The translations under genes and the position numbers were made by a program. 64,000 nt of DNA from contig CM055092.1 of NCBI GenBank assembly GCA_029204225.1, positions 28,630,359 through 28,694,358 on the forward strand. Reading direction: 5' to 3'. The notes under the pieces were generated by a model. It ran no database searches. It saw nothing but the letters and a program-made list of their open reading frames with translations, and was not told where the DNA came from. How positions within the stretch are numbered: the stretch's first letter is position 1; each line of letters begins with the position of its first letter. Origin of the DNA: Diphasiastrum complanatum. Its lineage: Eukaryota; Streptophyta; Lycopodiopsida; Lycopodiales; Lycopodiaceae. Of the stretch, positions 11,871 to 22,435 are shown in pieces.

Positions 11871-12262
11871 AAGATGGCCAAGAGAGTTCTAAGATATGTA
11901 TCTTCTACTCAAGATTATGGTTTATTGTACAAGAGTGAAGATCTAACCATTGTTGGCTATTCGGATTCCGATTTCGCAAGTGATAAAATGGATCGAAAGT
12001 CCATTAATACATATACTATCTTTCTTGGAGGCAATCTTGTGTCTTGGCTTTCAAAGAAGCAAGATACCATATCTCTATCTTCTTGTGAGGCCGAGTACAA
12101 AGCACTCACTACAACAACTAAAGAGGTGCTTTGGATCAAGAGGTTAATCATGGAGCTAAAGTGCATCAAAGAGGATGATCTTCCCTTGATCAAGTGTGAC
12201 AACATATCGGCCCAAGCTCTTGCAAAAAATCCTATTTTTCATGCAAGAAGCAAGCATATATA
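11870..12262 (+). pseudogene. Copia RNase H remnant
   Basis: Encodes the C-terminal copia RNase H: KMAKRVLRYVSSTQDYGLLY, then VGYSDSDFASDKMDRKSI, VSWLSKKQDTISLSSCEAEY and ALAKNPIFHARSKHI. The GYSDSD and SCEAEY blocks carry the expected acidic residues. It is joined directly to the GAG-pre-integrase start by a deletion that removed integrase and the whole RT, and the frame changes at the join. The frame itself is open to the stop near 12260. Confidence 0.88.
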
Positions 12263-12455
12263 AGTGGCACACCATTTTGTAAGGGAAAAGCTCATTGGAG
12301 GTGAAATCAACTTGGAACATGTCGACACATCTTCATGTATTGCTGATCTTCTCACGAAGCCACTTTGCAAAAGTGCCTTCTCAAAGCATAGATCTAATCT
12401 TGGTCTTATCTCAAGATCGATGCTTGATCCACATTAGATACTTTTTTAGGAGGAG

Positions 12456-13357
12456 TGTTGAAATATTGGAAAAATCTATCTAATGTTGTAAGTAGGGGTC
12501 CTAAAAATGCCAAAGATGAATTGAGCTCTTTTGGCTTAGTAAAGACTCATCTTAGAATAAAATATTCATTACCATTTCGGTACTCAACAATGTCATAATG
12601 AAATTCTTGGAGCATTTTCGACCATCTGGCCTTACGACCCCTAAGGTCAACCGCATCGTTAATATACTTTAACGCTTGATGGGTCAATAACTAATAATGT
12701 CTCCACACTTTTAGGGCATGAATAACAACAAAAAGCTCCTTGTCGTAGGTGGAATACCGCCTTTGAGCAGGATCTAGCTTCTTGCTTTCAAAAGCAACCG
12801 ATCTATAGGACTGCACCTATAGTATAGTCACACAGTATTTGAGGTTCTCAAAAATCTGATTCATCTCTTCAGTCCAAGTAACCGGAGGACTGAATTGCCA
12901 TTTGTACTTTGCATGCTTCATTTAATGCATGAAAATACTAGGTGGCACAATTAGACATATTGAGGTGGCTTGAATAAGTCTAGATAGCTTGAGAGGTGGA
13001 TTCATAACTCCAATTCAACTCAAAGTAGGAGGAGAGTCCATGGATCTATATATATGTAATGTACTCTCATTGAGAAGATGATGATTTTTGTGTGTAATGC
13101 AAATTTGGAGACTAAGCTCTTTGTGCCCTCTCTCTCTACTCTAGTTTGTACATTCATATTCTCTCTCTAGCCGAGTTGAGGCATTTATTGTACTTTGTTT
13201 CATATTTTGTTGATAGATCTTGCTTGTAACACAATAATATTTCTTGTATGATCAGCTTTCCTATTGTCAATCAATGTTAGTTTGATCTTTATGGTATTAT
13301 TGGGCTTAGGAGATCAAAAGTACATGTGTAGGGCATCCCACACGTGTGAATTCAACA
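12456..13357 (+). repeat. Copia 3' LTR with foreign insert (902 bp)
   Basis: Matches the 5' LTR from TGTTGAAATATTGG to about 12565 and from about 12894 to TTCAACA at 13357. Between these, about 328 bp of antisense gypsy RNase H sequence replaces a 48-bp stretch of the 5' LTR (about 9240-9287). The matching parts are nearly identical, so the insertion of the whole element looks fairly young. Confidence 0.88.
12566..12893 (-). pseudogene. Antisense gypsy RNase H fragment inside copia LTR
   Basis: On the minus strand this reads VAFESKKLDPAQRRYSTY, DKELFVVIHALKVWRHY and DLRGRKARW, a Ty3/gypsy RNase H segment. It is closer to the gypsy copies at 35160-35400 (plus) and 36600-36930 (minus) than to the gypsy that hosts this copia. 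It has an in-frame stop after WRHY. It lies wholly within the 3' LTR of the nested copia and has no ends of its own. Confidence 0.85.
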
Positions 13358-13362
13358 ATTAT

Positions 13363-14007
13363 GCTATTGGAGCTGTTTTGATGCCGGATGGACATCATGT
13401 GGCTTATGAAAACAAGAAACTCAATCTTGCTCATTCTAGGTATTGTACCTATGAGAAGGAACTATTTGCAATTGCTCATTCCTTGAAAATTTGACGACAT
13501 TATTTGTATGGAGCCAGATTTGAAGTTTTGACGGATCATCAGGCTCTTCGATATTTCTGTGATGCTACAGATTTAAAGGGGAGGCAAGCTAGATGGGCTG
13601 AGCTGATGCAAATCTTTGACTTTTCTATACGTTATTGTAAAGGAAGTCAAAATATTCTAGCGGATGCTTTGAGTCGGTTACCGGTTATTAATCAGTTGTG
13701 CTTTACTGTTATAGAACCGGAGTTGTTTCGGTCTCTTCAAGAACTATATGAGTTTGATCCTTTTTTTGGAAAGTATTGGCAACAAGTACTTTCAAGGGTC
13801 AATTCAGGTTTGCAAGATTCCTCAAATCAAGGAAAGACTGAAACGGATTTGCTAATTCGAAACAAGATTTTGTTTCGTAAAGGAAAGGTATGTGTACCGG
13901 AGAATGACACTATAAGGGCCCAAATCTTGCATGAGTGTCATGATAGTCCATGCGCAGGCACTGGGAATTTTTGGCAGCAGTATTTGAAAAGTTGGAAACA
14001 ACTTTAA
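13363..14007 (+). pseudogene. Gypsy RNase H and integrase N-terminus (continuation)
   Basis: Continues the gypsy frame broken at 9136: AIGAVLMPDGHHVAYENKKL, YCTYEKELFAIAHSLKI, then after one stop YGARFEVLTDHQALRYFCDA, DLKGRQARWAELMQ and NILADALSRLP. The integrase zinc-binding start follows (RAQILHECHDSPC). Coding similarity ends near 14000 and the sequence changes character, so the rest of integrase is lost. Confidence 0.88.
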
Positions 14008-14049
14008 GTTCGAGTTGTACCAAACCACGTTCTTAATAATAAATATTAA

Positions 14050-14115
14050 AGCAGTGGCATAAAAAGAGTAGCACACCATGTGCTATCTTTTTGTTAACTC
14101 ATGGCAAGAAAGAGG
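14050..14115. repeat. Short palindromic remnant related to the foldback element
   Basis: The stretch gtagcacaccatgtgctatc followed by ttgttaactcatgg resembles the centre of the foldback element at 22079-22435 (gtagcacgccagcgtgctacc ... gattaactca). Probably a small remnant of a related element. No ends can be set. Confidence 0.35.
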
Positions 14116-14570
14116 ATAGCAAAGCTGACAAAAAAGCAAAATGCTAAGGCCCCGCACAAGAAGATGTTAGAAGATCAAGAGCTTTCTCTTCAAAAGAAGA
14201 CAAAGAAACAATTCAAGTCAGATTTGGAGTAGTAGCAAAATTTGATCTAGCGGCAAAATCAGCAAACCACTTTACATCAATAGAAGAAACTGTTTTGAAA
14301 ATACTGTAAAGGGACAAATCATGAAATTCAGGATTGTAGAATTTTGAAGTATAATAAAAACAAGAAAAAATAGTCAAAACAACAAGCTAATGCAGCACAA
14401 AGTCTTTTCAACAACAATTTCAAGAAGTGGAGCAAGATGTCTTTATGGCTATTCATCAATATAACCAAAGTAAAAACTCATGGTATCTCAATTTTGGAGT
14501 AACATAGCATATGACAAGCTATCTAGATTGGTTTCAACAATATACTGCATATAGTACAATGGTCAGCTTG
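14116..14570 (+). pseudogene. Copia gag C-terminus to protease fragment
   Basis: Across broken frames it encodes a CCHC knuckle (FCKYCKGTNHEIQDC) near 14290-14335 and, near 14480, a degraded protease start of the W.L..G.T.H kind. It differs from the copia at 9137, since its spacing and sequence are those of another copia family. Several stops; no LTR is associated. It abuts the truncated gypsy integrase upstream and the GA-rich region downstream. Confidence 0.6.
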
Positions 14571-14689
14571 GACATAACAACACCCACGATGTTGAAGGTA
14601 AAGGTATAGGACGTTCACTGTTATGTCGTCGATGTAGCATAGGGGTTCGTCGCTGGGAGCGGCAACCTCGCCTTCGCCTACATAGCACG

Positions 14690-15429
<740 letters not shown>

Positions 15430-15740
15430 TCTGATTACAAAGCCTTGCTAGCTTTCAGCCCTTCACCTGATGTTCGCGAACTCGAACATCTGGAGACATG
15501 AAACACGAAAAGTTTCGCGAACGTGAAAGTCAACGAAGACGAAGACAAATGGTTCGCGAACACGAACGGTTTGCGAACATGAAGAATGCACGAACAAGAT
15601 TCTTTTGCGGTCCAGCAAGAGATAAAGGCAGACGAGGTAAGCGAAACCAACGGTGGAAACAAAACTCTTCTGTCCTCGCGCTCCAAGGAGTACCACCAGA
15701 GATCATGCAAGTACCCAAAAGTATAGAGATCTGACCTGAT
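15430..15740. repeat. Cluster of TTCGCGAAC-type palindromes
   Basis: The palindrome gttcgcgaac or close variants occur at least four times (near 15471, 15511, 15551 and 15570), mixed with cgaac/gaacg half-sites. The density resembles the subterminal arrays of the hAT-like elements at 29088, 39822 and 40627, but I found no terminal inverted repeats or target duplication. The call is limited to a motif cluster. Confidence 0.4.
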
Positions 15741-16481
15741 GGCATGACGTTAGCAAATACTTCCTAGGTTGTGGCCAATTGTCACTCTTGTAATTCCCCG
15801 ATTAGTTGTAGATGTTTAATCACTGTAATCTTAGGTTTACATAGAGAGACCATACTTACTGGATAGTACTTGACATATATCAGAACAGGATACACAGAGT
15901 GTAGTAGAAGTAAAAAAAGAAGTCTGATGCTAGTAAGCAATCAAGACGAACACAGACAAAAGGTCCGTCTGCGTGCGAGAAGATAATTTTGTCTAGGATC
16001 AGAGGATTCAATTGTCCGCTAGTGAAGCGAGACTACTACTCGTGAGAGAGTCGTGCTTCTCTCACGCCAACGCACTGCATGGATTCGCATGCAGTGCCCC
16101 TTGAAGAAATCAGAAAAAATCAATATAGATTATTTTTCTGGTTGTGTCTGATCTTGGATGTCGAATGCTTATGCTATGTGTTTTCGTTGGCAGTGCCCAG
16201 CGAACACATCTGAACTCCATCCAAATCTCGAAAGAGAGTCGCGAAAGTTTTGTGAATTTTCTTCTCACAATTCTCATCAGTCGTATCGGAGCAACGCACG
16301 ATTCCCAACAGTAGTGCCGGTCCCTCGGCACTAGGTTGGGACTGTCGTGAAAAGGCGTTGTTGTCAGTTCTTTTATTGTTGGGACATGGGTGCTTCAGGA
16401 AAAGCGTGGATAGAATTTGCTTCCGTAAAACCTGAGGCTTTATTAGTGAATGATTAGCAAGAACCGGGACTTGTCAGATTT
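15741..16481. other. No gene recognised; possible retroelement leader
   Basis: No coding similarity. It contains small palindromes such as actgcatggattcgcatgcagt near 16074 and gtgccggtccctcggcac near 16314. It may be LTR or leader sequence of an element whose internal part is the minus-strand ORF next to it, but no paired copy was found. Confidence 0.35.
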
Positions 16482-16856
16482 TCAATAATACCCGTAAGGG
16501 TCTGGTGGCCATTCCGGATAACCTTGTTCATCAGCAATTGGGTAGTTGAGGCATTCCATCTTAGTATCCCAAGATAAAACTGGATCCTCATATATTGGCG
16601 CAACTAGTCCCAATGTCAAAGGTTCTCCTAAATTGTAAGGTAGATATGACGTGCTAGCTTGACTTTCTTGTCTGTCTAGATATTTGAGGTATGCCATAAC
16701 CTGACGATTTTCCTCAACAGTCAATATCATAGATTGAGGACAAGGCTTTGTCATTGTAGGCATTGGCGCTTGCTGTACTGTGGCATATTTGGGCTTGGAT
16801 TCCTTGGATTTGGCCTTTGAAGAATGGATATACCCGGATTTGGCGTTGGTTTTCAT
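16482..16856 (-). CDS. Hypothetical protein, 124 codons
   Basis: An open minus-strand frame: a basic, Lys/Ser-rich start (about residues 1-30), a segment MILTVEENRQVMAYLKYLDRQE, and a Pro/Tyr-rich end (PEWPPDPYGYY). I do not recognise it. The composition would suit the N-terminal part of a retroelement gag-like protein, and the following sequence is retroelement-rich, but there is no diagnostic motif. It could be chance or a decayed gene. Confidence 0.3.
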   Translation of the reverse strand: MKTNAKSGYIHSSKAKSKESKPKYATVQQAPMPTMTKPCPQSMILTVEENRQVMAYLKYLDRQESQASTSYLPYNLGEPLTLGLVAPIYEDPVLSWDTKMECLNYPIADEQGYPEWPPDPYGYY

Positions 16857-17023
16857 AATAATTAATTAATCTAGGCTGATTTTAGACCTTCTTAAAGTGA
16901 AAAACAGGTCTTGAAAGTACATCAAAGTGATAGAGAGAGATAGAGTCATTCTATGAATCAGTGGGAGCCTACCTTCTAGAAGCTAGTGAGAGGTGAAATT
17001 CTACCAATTATGCTATTTGGAAA

Positions 17024-18685
17024 GTGAGGATGGAGTCACTCATGGTGCTCCAAGATCTTTATGAGTTTCTAATTGATGATGAAGATGAACCTCTAGGTGC
17101 ACAGGAATTAGTGAGATACAAGAAGAGGTCTAGGCTTGCACTTCACTGTATTAAGATGAATGTAAGCAATGACCTTTTGAGGGAAGTATCATCATGTAAA
17201 AGTGCTAAAGAGGCTCGAGAATCTTTAAAATCAATCTATGAGTCTATTATCCAAGAGAAATCAATCAAGAATAAGGAGCAATCACAAAATGAAAATAGTT
17301 TCATTTATGCTCTCATGTCAACTTATGAAGAACCATTTTGCTTTGAAGAGATTTTTGTATCTCAAAGGTGGATTAAGGCAATACTAGTTGAGTGTGATGC
17401 CTTAAAAGATAGCAAAATATGTTCTCCTTGTAAGCTTACATTAGTTATGAAGTCAAGGAAATGGAAATATCTTCATAATGTAGGATCTTTTGGTTTCAAT
17501 AAGATCATGAATGATGTGTTCATTCATAAAGATGAAAATTGTAAGTTTTCAATCTTAAAGGCAAGTTGTAAACTTCTTATGAGAATAAGTGAAGCATCCA
17601 AAGTGGAAACTTATGTCCATAAGCAAGTAGTTAGCCTTATTGAGATGGAAATACCTTTTGATTTCAATATTGGAAAAGTCATGCCAAGTTGTGGTGATTT
17701 TTGGACTTATGTTTCTAGCATAAGTAATCTTGATAATCATTGGAAGTGCATATTGAATGGTCATACTTATTGTGATCATTATGAGACATGGAGGTCTCGG
17801 ATTTCCATAAAAAAGGAGCACCATGAAGAGGATCTTAAGGAGTCATATCAAGGTTCAAATGTGCCAAGGATTGAGGAGGAGAATCCTTCTCAAGGTTTAA
17901 GTGTGCCAAGGATTCAGGAGGAGAGACCTTCTCAAATTGTGATTCCAAAAATAAACTCAAGAAATATGGTTGAATCCATGTGGCTTACATTTCAAGGGAA
18001 AAAGGAGCATGTCTCATGTGGTATACATCTCATACTTACTTCTCTTATGTCATTTGATAAATCAATTTGCTTTAGTGAGATTATTGCATCTCAAAATTGG
18101 AGTAAAGCCATACTAGTTGAGTATGAAGTCTCTCTTGAGAACATAGATGATGTTCTTAAAATATTGAAACTGATTTTAAATCAATTAGAAAGCAAATGGT
18201 TATTTCATCAAATGTATGCTCTTGAGTCATGCAAGAGCAAAAGTGATTTGTTCACTCATAGTTTGAAAATTTGTATTGAGGCAGATTGTAAACTCTTTAT
18301 GAGAGTAAGTGAATCATCTTCTAAAGACACTTATCTCCATAATGAAGTATTTAGCCTCATTGGATCTGAGATTAGCATGGTAAACAAGCATGAAGATATA
18401 TTGCAAACACTTTGTTATTATAGCATGCATAGTCTTGCCGATTTGGATGAGTCTAATTCTCTAGATTGTGGTAGCATGATGTTAGATCTTTGTGATCCTA
18501 ATAAATCAAGAAGAAATCTTTATTTTCTCATGAAGGAGCATGCACATGAAGAAGGAGCAAGCCTCAAGGTCAAGCATCTACATGAAAATTGGAAGGAATC
18601 AATTTTGGAGGTGCTAGGATGGTGCAAAGCTCTCAAGCTCATCAAAGATGTCAACATCAAAGAAGCATTATCATGGATATGGTGA
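17024..18685 (+). CDS. Copia gag N-terminus fused to a duplicated unknown domain, 553 codons
   Basis: An open frame. Residues 1-77 are copia gag (MESLMVLQDLYEF, MNVSNDLLREVSSCKSA, SLKSIYES). The rest is not gag-pol: no zinc knuckle, protease or RT motifs. It contains an internal duplication of about 100 residues. CFEEIFVSQRWIKAILVE near 105 pairs with CFSEIIASQNWSKAILVE near 350. CKLLMRISEASKVETYVH near 188 pairs with CKLFMRVSESSSKDTYLH near 425. A short Ser-Pro-rich repeat (VPRIEEENPSQ / VPRIQEERPSQ) lies between them. The first line of each repeat faintly resembles the start of copia RT (F.EA..S..W..A...E), so a remodelled pol fragment is possible. In a decayed neighbourhood the open frame is notable. 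Function unknown. Confidence 0.55.
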   Translation: MRMESLMVLQDLYEFLIDDEDEPLGAQELVRYKKRSRLALHCIKMNVSNDLLREVSSCKSAKEARESLKSIYESIIQEKSIKNKEQSQNENSFIYALMSTYEEPFCFEEIFVSQRWIKAILVECDALKDSKICSPCKLTLVMKSRKWKYLHNVGSFGFNKIMNDVFIHKDENCKFSILKASCKLLMRISEASKVETYVHKQVVSLIEMEIPFDFNIGKVMPSCGDFWTYVSSISNLDNHWKCILNGHTYCDHYETWRSRISIKKEHHEEDLKESYQGSNVPRIEEENPSQGLSVPRIQEERPSQIVIPKINSRNMVESMWLTFQGKKEHVSCGIHLILTSLMSFDKSICFSEIIASQNWSKAILVEYEVSLENIDDVLKILKLILNQLESKWLFHQMYALESCKSKSDLFTHSLKICIEADCKLFMRVSESSSKDTYLHNEVFSLIGSEISMVNKHEDILQTLCYYSMHSLADLDESNSLDCGSMMLDLCDPNKSRRNLYFLMKEHAHEEGASLKVKHLHENWKESILEVLGWCKALKLIKDVNIKEALSWIW

Positions 18686-18808
18686 TTTCAGATCAACATC
18701 AAGCTCATTGGCTGATCTTCACACCTTTTGAACCAGCAAAGACCAATTCAGCCCATGGAGTCAAGTTCAAGATCATCATGTTTTCCATCAAGCTAGATTT
18801 TTGAGGAG

Positions 18809-19611
18809 TGTGAAAAATGCAAAAGTAAGCTTGGTAGAGGCCAAAAATCTTGTATGTATATAAACACACATGTGTGGAGCCCGTTCCCACGTGTAAAACT
18901 AGTATACTTGTCATGTACCACAATCATATATGTTGTACATATGATTTAATTCAAGTTCTAGTGGCTAAAATGGCCAAAAACTAGTTTTCTAGATATATGA
19001 CACATGACATCAATCTATTGATTGCATGAGCCAAATATTCTGATTAGGTGTCATATCCCATGTATAGAGGACATCTCACACGTGTGGAATAAGCTGAAGT
19101 AGGCGAATTTTGACTTCTAGAAGATTTCGAAGTAGATCTCCATATAGAAGGAAAATGGACCAAGTGTCAGTTTTGCATGATGAATCATCATATGACAAAG
19201 CACCTTCACACATGTGGGATCAGAGGGATGATCAGTACCACGGGCTCTCACTTATTGTATGTATAGAGCCACATTTGGCCATAATCATAGTGAGACACCA
19301 ATCTTGGTTTTGGAAGCAATTTTGAGTGATTCTCTCCATTTGTCTACATTTGTTTTGATTGTTTTGAGTTTCTATCAATGCGTACTTGATTTTCAGGTTG
19401 GAGTCCGTACTCAGACAATGTTTCACACGTGTGAAACCATAAAGTACACTTATCTTCAATTAATGACTGTTCTTGTTAGGATTTTGTGTCTAGAATTGAT
19501 CTAGATTGATCTTAATTTGAAGTAAATTGATAGATCAAATAATCTGACAACCAATCCCTCTTGAGGATCAGATTAGGATCCACTCTTGGTCCTTTTTGTA
19601 CTTTTTCCACA
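18809..19611 (+). repeat. Copia 3' LTR (803 bp)
   Basis: Starts TGTGAAAAATGC after a purine tract and ends TTTTTCCACA. Its last 110 bp are organised like the LTR at 54683-55384 (gatagatt..., caatc.ctct, ggtcc...gtac). The following bases are codons of an antisense copia gag, so this element inserted into that gag. Confidence 0.75.
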
Positions 19612-20423
19612 ACAATATCTGCATAAGAGCTTCTTGCGTGATCCACCATGCTCACCTTAAGTGTGAGGCCTCTGCTGTTGCTTCTGCACCTGATTCTTGC
19701 CCTTGGAATGATCTTTCTTCTTGGTGTATAGAGCCGTGGATTTGTCTTTGATGGACATGCTGCTAGTCTTTCTCCGCATTTCTTCTTGAAGAAGATGACC
19801 GATCACCTTTTGAAGAGTGAGGTCGGGTTGTGTGGAGATCATCACCACAAAGTGTTCATACGACTTTGGAAGAGAAGAAAGCAGGGTCATAACAACATCA
19901 TCATCTTGAATAGAACATCCTAGAGCTGATAACTAATATAACAGAGACTTGAAGCTGTTGATGTGAGAAGTGATGACAGTAGAATCGTACATACTAAGAG
20001 TAAATAACTTCCTTCTAAGATGTAATCTCGTGGTTACATTGTGAGTCTCATAGAGACTTGATAGCAAGTCCAGTGCTTCCTTAGAGGTTTTGCATGTGGT
20101 AACGTGAGATATTTGAGAGTAAGCCAGATTGAGTGTGACACATGCTAAGGCCTTTTGATCTTTGATCCTCTAGGCCTTTGCTTGATCACCATCTTCTGGT
20201 TTCAGGTCTGCACCTTCTACTACATGCCAAAGATCTCTATCTATCAACATCATTCTAAGTTTTAACTTCCACATGTAGAAGTTAGAACCATTAAACTTGT
20301 CAATGACTCTAGCTTCATTGAGTGCTGAAGATGAAGAGCTACCTATATGAGACATGATAACAATATACAAATAGAACAAACTTAATCTCTCGGTTTATTT
20401 GAGTGAAGCTCTAATACCAATTT
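19612..20423 (-). pseudogene. Antisense copia gag with primer binding site
   Basis: On the minus strand: a tRNA-Met-type primer site, rc of gctctaataccaa, at 20408-20420, then gag from 20379 (DKFNGSNFYMWKLKLRMML, LWHVVEG) and, after frame breaks, LLSSLPKSYEHFVVMIST and LQKVIGHLLQEEMRRK near 19800. Gag is broken at 19612 by the 3' LTR of the plus-strand copia. The next part of this gag is not found beyond the 5' end of that element, so a deletion followed or accompanied the insertion. Confidence 0.8.
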
Positions 20424-21060
20424 GATGGGGCAAGGGAGATAGGATGAACGAGAACGAAGAAGAGATCAAGAATATTGCGGAACAACTCTCCCGTTCTAAT
20501 CAGCTGCTAAATGCAAAAACAGTCTAATAGACAACTTATGCTCACAACTTTAAGTGTTCTAATTGCCCGACGGAATCTTAAAAATTAATTTATACTCTAA
20601 AACAAGAGTACAGTCCACCGAAGAAATTAGAGATGGTTTGTTTGTGGTACTACTGAAATCAGATTCAATGTAGTTCTAAAATAAATGGAAGAGCAATGTA
20701 ATATCGCGAGTTTCTTAGGCATCAAAAACAGCCATCGTCTGATCAGAAATTGAGGAGTCGTGGACGTCCGTGTTCTGATCAGAGTGAGTAAACAAGCGCA
20801 ATCAAACAGCAATGAAAGTGCATTCAATCACAACAAGCATTCATCTACGTTGTACATAGATAAAAATATGTTGTTGCTATATTACACTGAAGCACAATAC
20901 AAATAACAATTACAACCAACAATTGATGGCGTAATTGGGAGGCTCAAATAATACATTTCATGGATGGAGCAACCCCTACTTAGTGCTTGGATGATCTATT
21001 TATAGATTTCATCCGTGTATTAATTACATTGAATGTTTTTCACCTAATTGGGAAAGCCGT
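20423..21060 (-). repeat. Probable LTR of the antisense copia
   Basis: Directly upstream, on the minus strand, of the primer site: the LTR would end ...CCCCATCA at 20423. No second copy lies in the window, so the start cannot be fixed; 21060 is only an approximate limit. No coding content. Confidence 0.45.
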
Positions 21061-21159
21061 TGGACTTGAAAGTATATGGCTTTTGTGACAATTGTACATA
21101 GTGTAACGGTCAACCAATTAGTATCGTTGATGCGGACGAGGACGTCGCTGGAACGTTCC

Positions 21160-21420
21160 TCGTTTATTTTAGACGACCTTTGGGATTTCTCTCTCTCTTC
21201 ACATTTTTCGCAAGAAGCCGAAGGTGCCCTTAAAAAAAAGAAGATGTCTTCAAAACAATTTAACTCATGAAAATAGATGACCTTCAGAAATTCTCTCTCT
21301 TCACATTTTTCGAAAAAAATGCAAAAAAGCCGAAGGTGTTAAAAACAGTTATTGCACAAGTTAAACTTTTGAATTATGCAAGTGTCGCATTTTGGGGAAA
21401 TGCAAAAAAGCCGAAGCTGT
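21160..21420. repeat. Diverged direct repeats with gccgaag(g/c)tg motif
   Basis: The block gacctt...ttctctctcttcacatttttcg...aagccgaaggtg occurs at about 21174-21225 and 21278-21338, and a shorter gcaaaaaagccgaagctgtt follows at about 21400. Purpose unknown. From 21420 to 22078 I see nothing more than AT-rich sequence. Confidence 0.6.
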
Positions 21421-22078
21421 TGAAAACATAATGTATTTCTGCAGAATGTCGAAAAAGTAATGTATTTCTACAAACTTGTTCTACATGTTAATTTTGTGGA
21501 AGTTGTTGAAAATGGCCAAGTCTTCAATGACTTAAAGCTACTGAGCTTAACATCTGAACTTTAAATTATGATAGGATTGGTTACCCTTTGCTGGAAATCA
21601 AACGGAAGCCCGTTGTAGACGTTCTTCAAATAAATTGGTTGTCTAAGTTTGTGATTCATGGAGGTATCAGATGAGCAGACATAGAACCAAAGTTGGTTTC
21701 ACCTGATCCTAGATCAATGATCAATAAACATGCAGGAAGAATCATGAAATAGAAATTAGTCATTTACCAAGGAGACAACTATGGCCTTAATTTCCAATAT
21801 GCAAATCAAAGTTGTCTACAAATTTTACATAGTATGCTATATCATTGAGAATGCAAAAAACTTAATCATTTTAATTTTACATTTATCAAGCTAAAACATT
21901 TTTGTCTACTGCCAAGGATTGATGCACGACCATATATTAAAAGACATGATGGTATGTGGCCAAGCCTATGAAAAAAAAAGACATTTTTATTGTATGTTCT
22001 AGATGGAGGCTATAGCTTAACTATTAAGCTTACATTGAGATGATGAAATAATAGAATATTTTTTTTTATTTTATCACA

Positions 22079-22435
22079 TTTGATTAAAGCAATGTATTCT
22101 ACATGAAAAATGGAGCATTTTTGCTTTCTAGATCATCACAATCTGAGCAATACTAAGAAAGTTATCGCCCTTCAAAGTTTTTTAGGCTAATTTTTTTTTT
22201 CTTCGAGCTTGAAAGGGGTAGCACGCCAGCGTGCTACCAATTTAAGCTTTTGATTAACTCAAATTGATAGCATGCCAACGTGCTATCCCTTTTAGGTTCC
22301 AAGGGGAAAATGTTTTCTAGTCTAAAAAATGTTGAACTGTCATAACTTTTTTTACTATTGCTCGAATTGAGATGGTCCAAAAAGCAAAAGTGCTCCATTT
22401 TTTTTTTTTTTGTAGAATCCATTGGTATAATCAAA
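22079..22435. mobile_element. Foldback/MITE-like inverted repeat element
   Basis: The left arm (tttgatta...caatg.attctaca...tggagca..tttgcttt...gagcaatac) is matched by the reverse complement of the right arm over nearly the whole length, about 170 bp per arm with mismatches. The centre has two strong small palindromes, ggtagcacgccagcgtgctacc (22219) and gatagcatgccaacgtgctatc (22267), so each arm also folds on itself. No target duplication was recognised and no coding capacity exists. A single-stranded form would make a long hairpin. Confidence 0.75.

Larger units (their letters stand above)
9137..13357 (+). mobile_element. Ty1/copia retrotransposon nested in gypsy RNase H
   Basis: Both ends are clear: LTR starts TGTTGAAATATTGG (9137 and 12456) and ends GTGAATTCAACA (9749 and 13357), with inverted TGTTGAA/TTCAACA tips. 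The 5-bp target duplication ATTAT is at 9132-9136 and 13358-13362. The primer site tggtatcaaagcc at 9750 follows the 5' LTR directly, and a purine tract (ttttttaggaggag) precedes the 3' LTR. The inner part has gag, zinc knuckle, protease and a GAG-pre-integrase start, then jumps to copia RNase H; integrase and RT are gone. The element could move only with proteins supplied by relatives. Confidence 0.93.
5314..14010 (+). mobile_element. Degenerate Ty3/gypsy retrotransposon with nested copia
   Basis: Order on the plus strand: possible LTR (5314-6375), tRNA-Met primer site (6376), untranslated leader to about 7368, gag (7369-8290), reverse transcriptase (8341-9131), a nested copia (9137-13357), then RNase H and the start of integrase (13363-14007). 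Removing the copia and one copy of ATTAT joins the RNase H codons in frame. Protease is missing between the gag zinc knuckle and RT, and integrase is cut off after its zinc-binding start. There are in-frame stops and frameshifts throughout. The domain order RT-RNase H-integrase is diagnostic of Ty3/gypsy. Confidence 0.8.
16950..19611 (+). mobile_element. Non-autonomous copia, 5'-truncated
   Basis: Gag begins near 16980 (NYAIWKVRMESLMVLQDLYEF), followed by an unknown open frame to 18685, a purine tract ttttgaggag, and a 3' LTR from 18809 (TGTGAAAAATGC) to 19611 (TTTTTCCACA). No 5' LTR is seen upstream of 16950. There is no integrase, RT or RNase H. Its gag start closely matches that of the copia at 50996-55384, so both belong to one group of non-autonomous elements. 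The 3' LTR abuts an antisense copia gag directly. Confidence 0.75.

Noticed and set aside
16482-16856. Endogenous pararetrovirus coat-like gene
   Set aside because: The basic start is suggestive, but there is no zinc knuckle, no RT and no movement-protein similarity nearby; kept as hypothetical.
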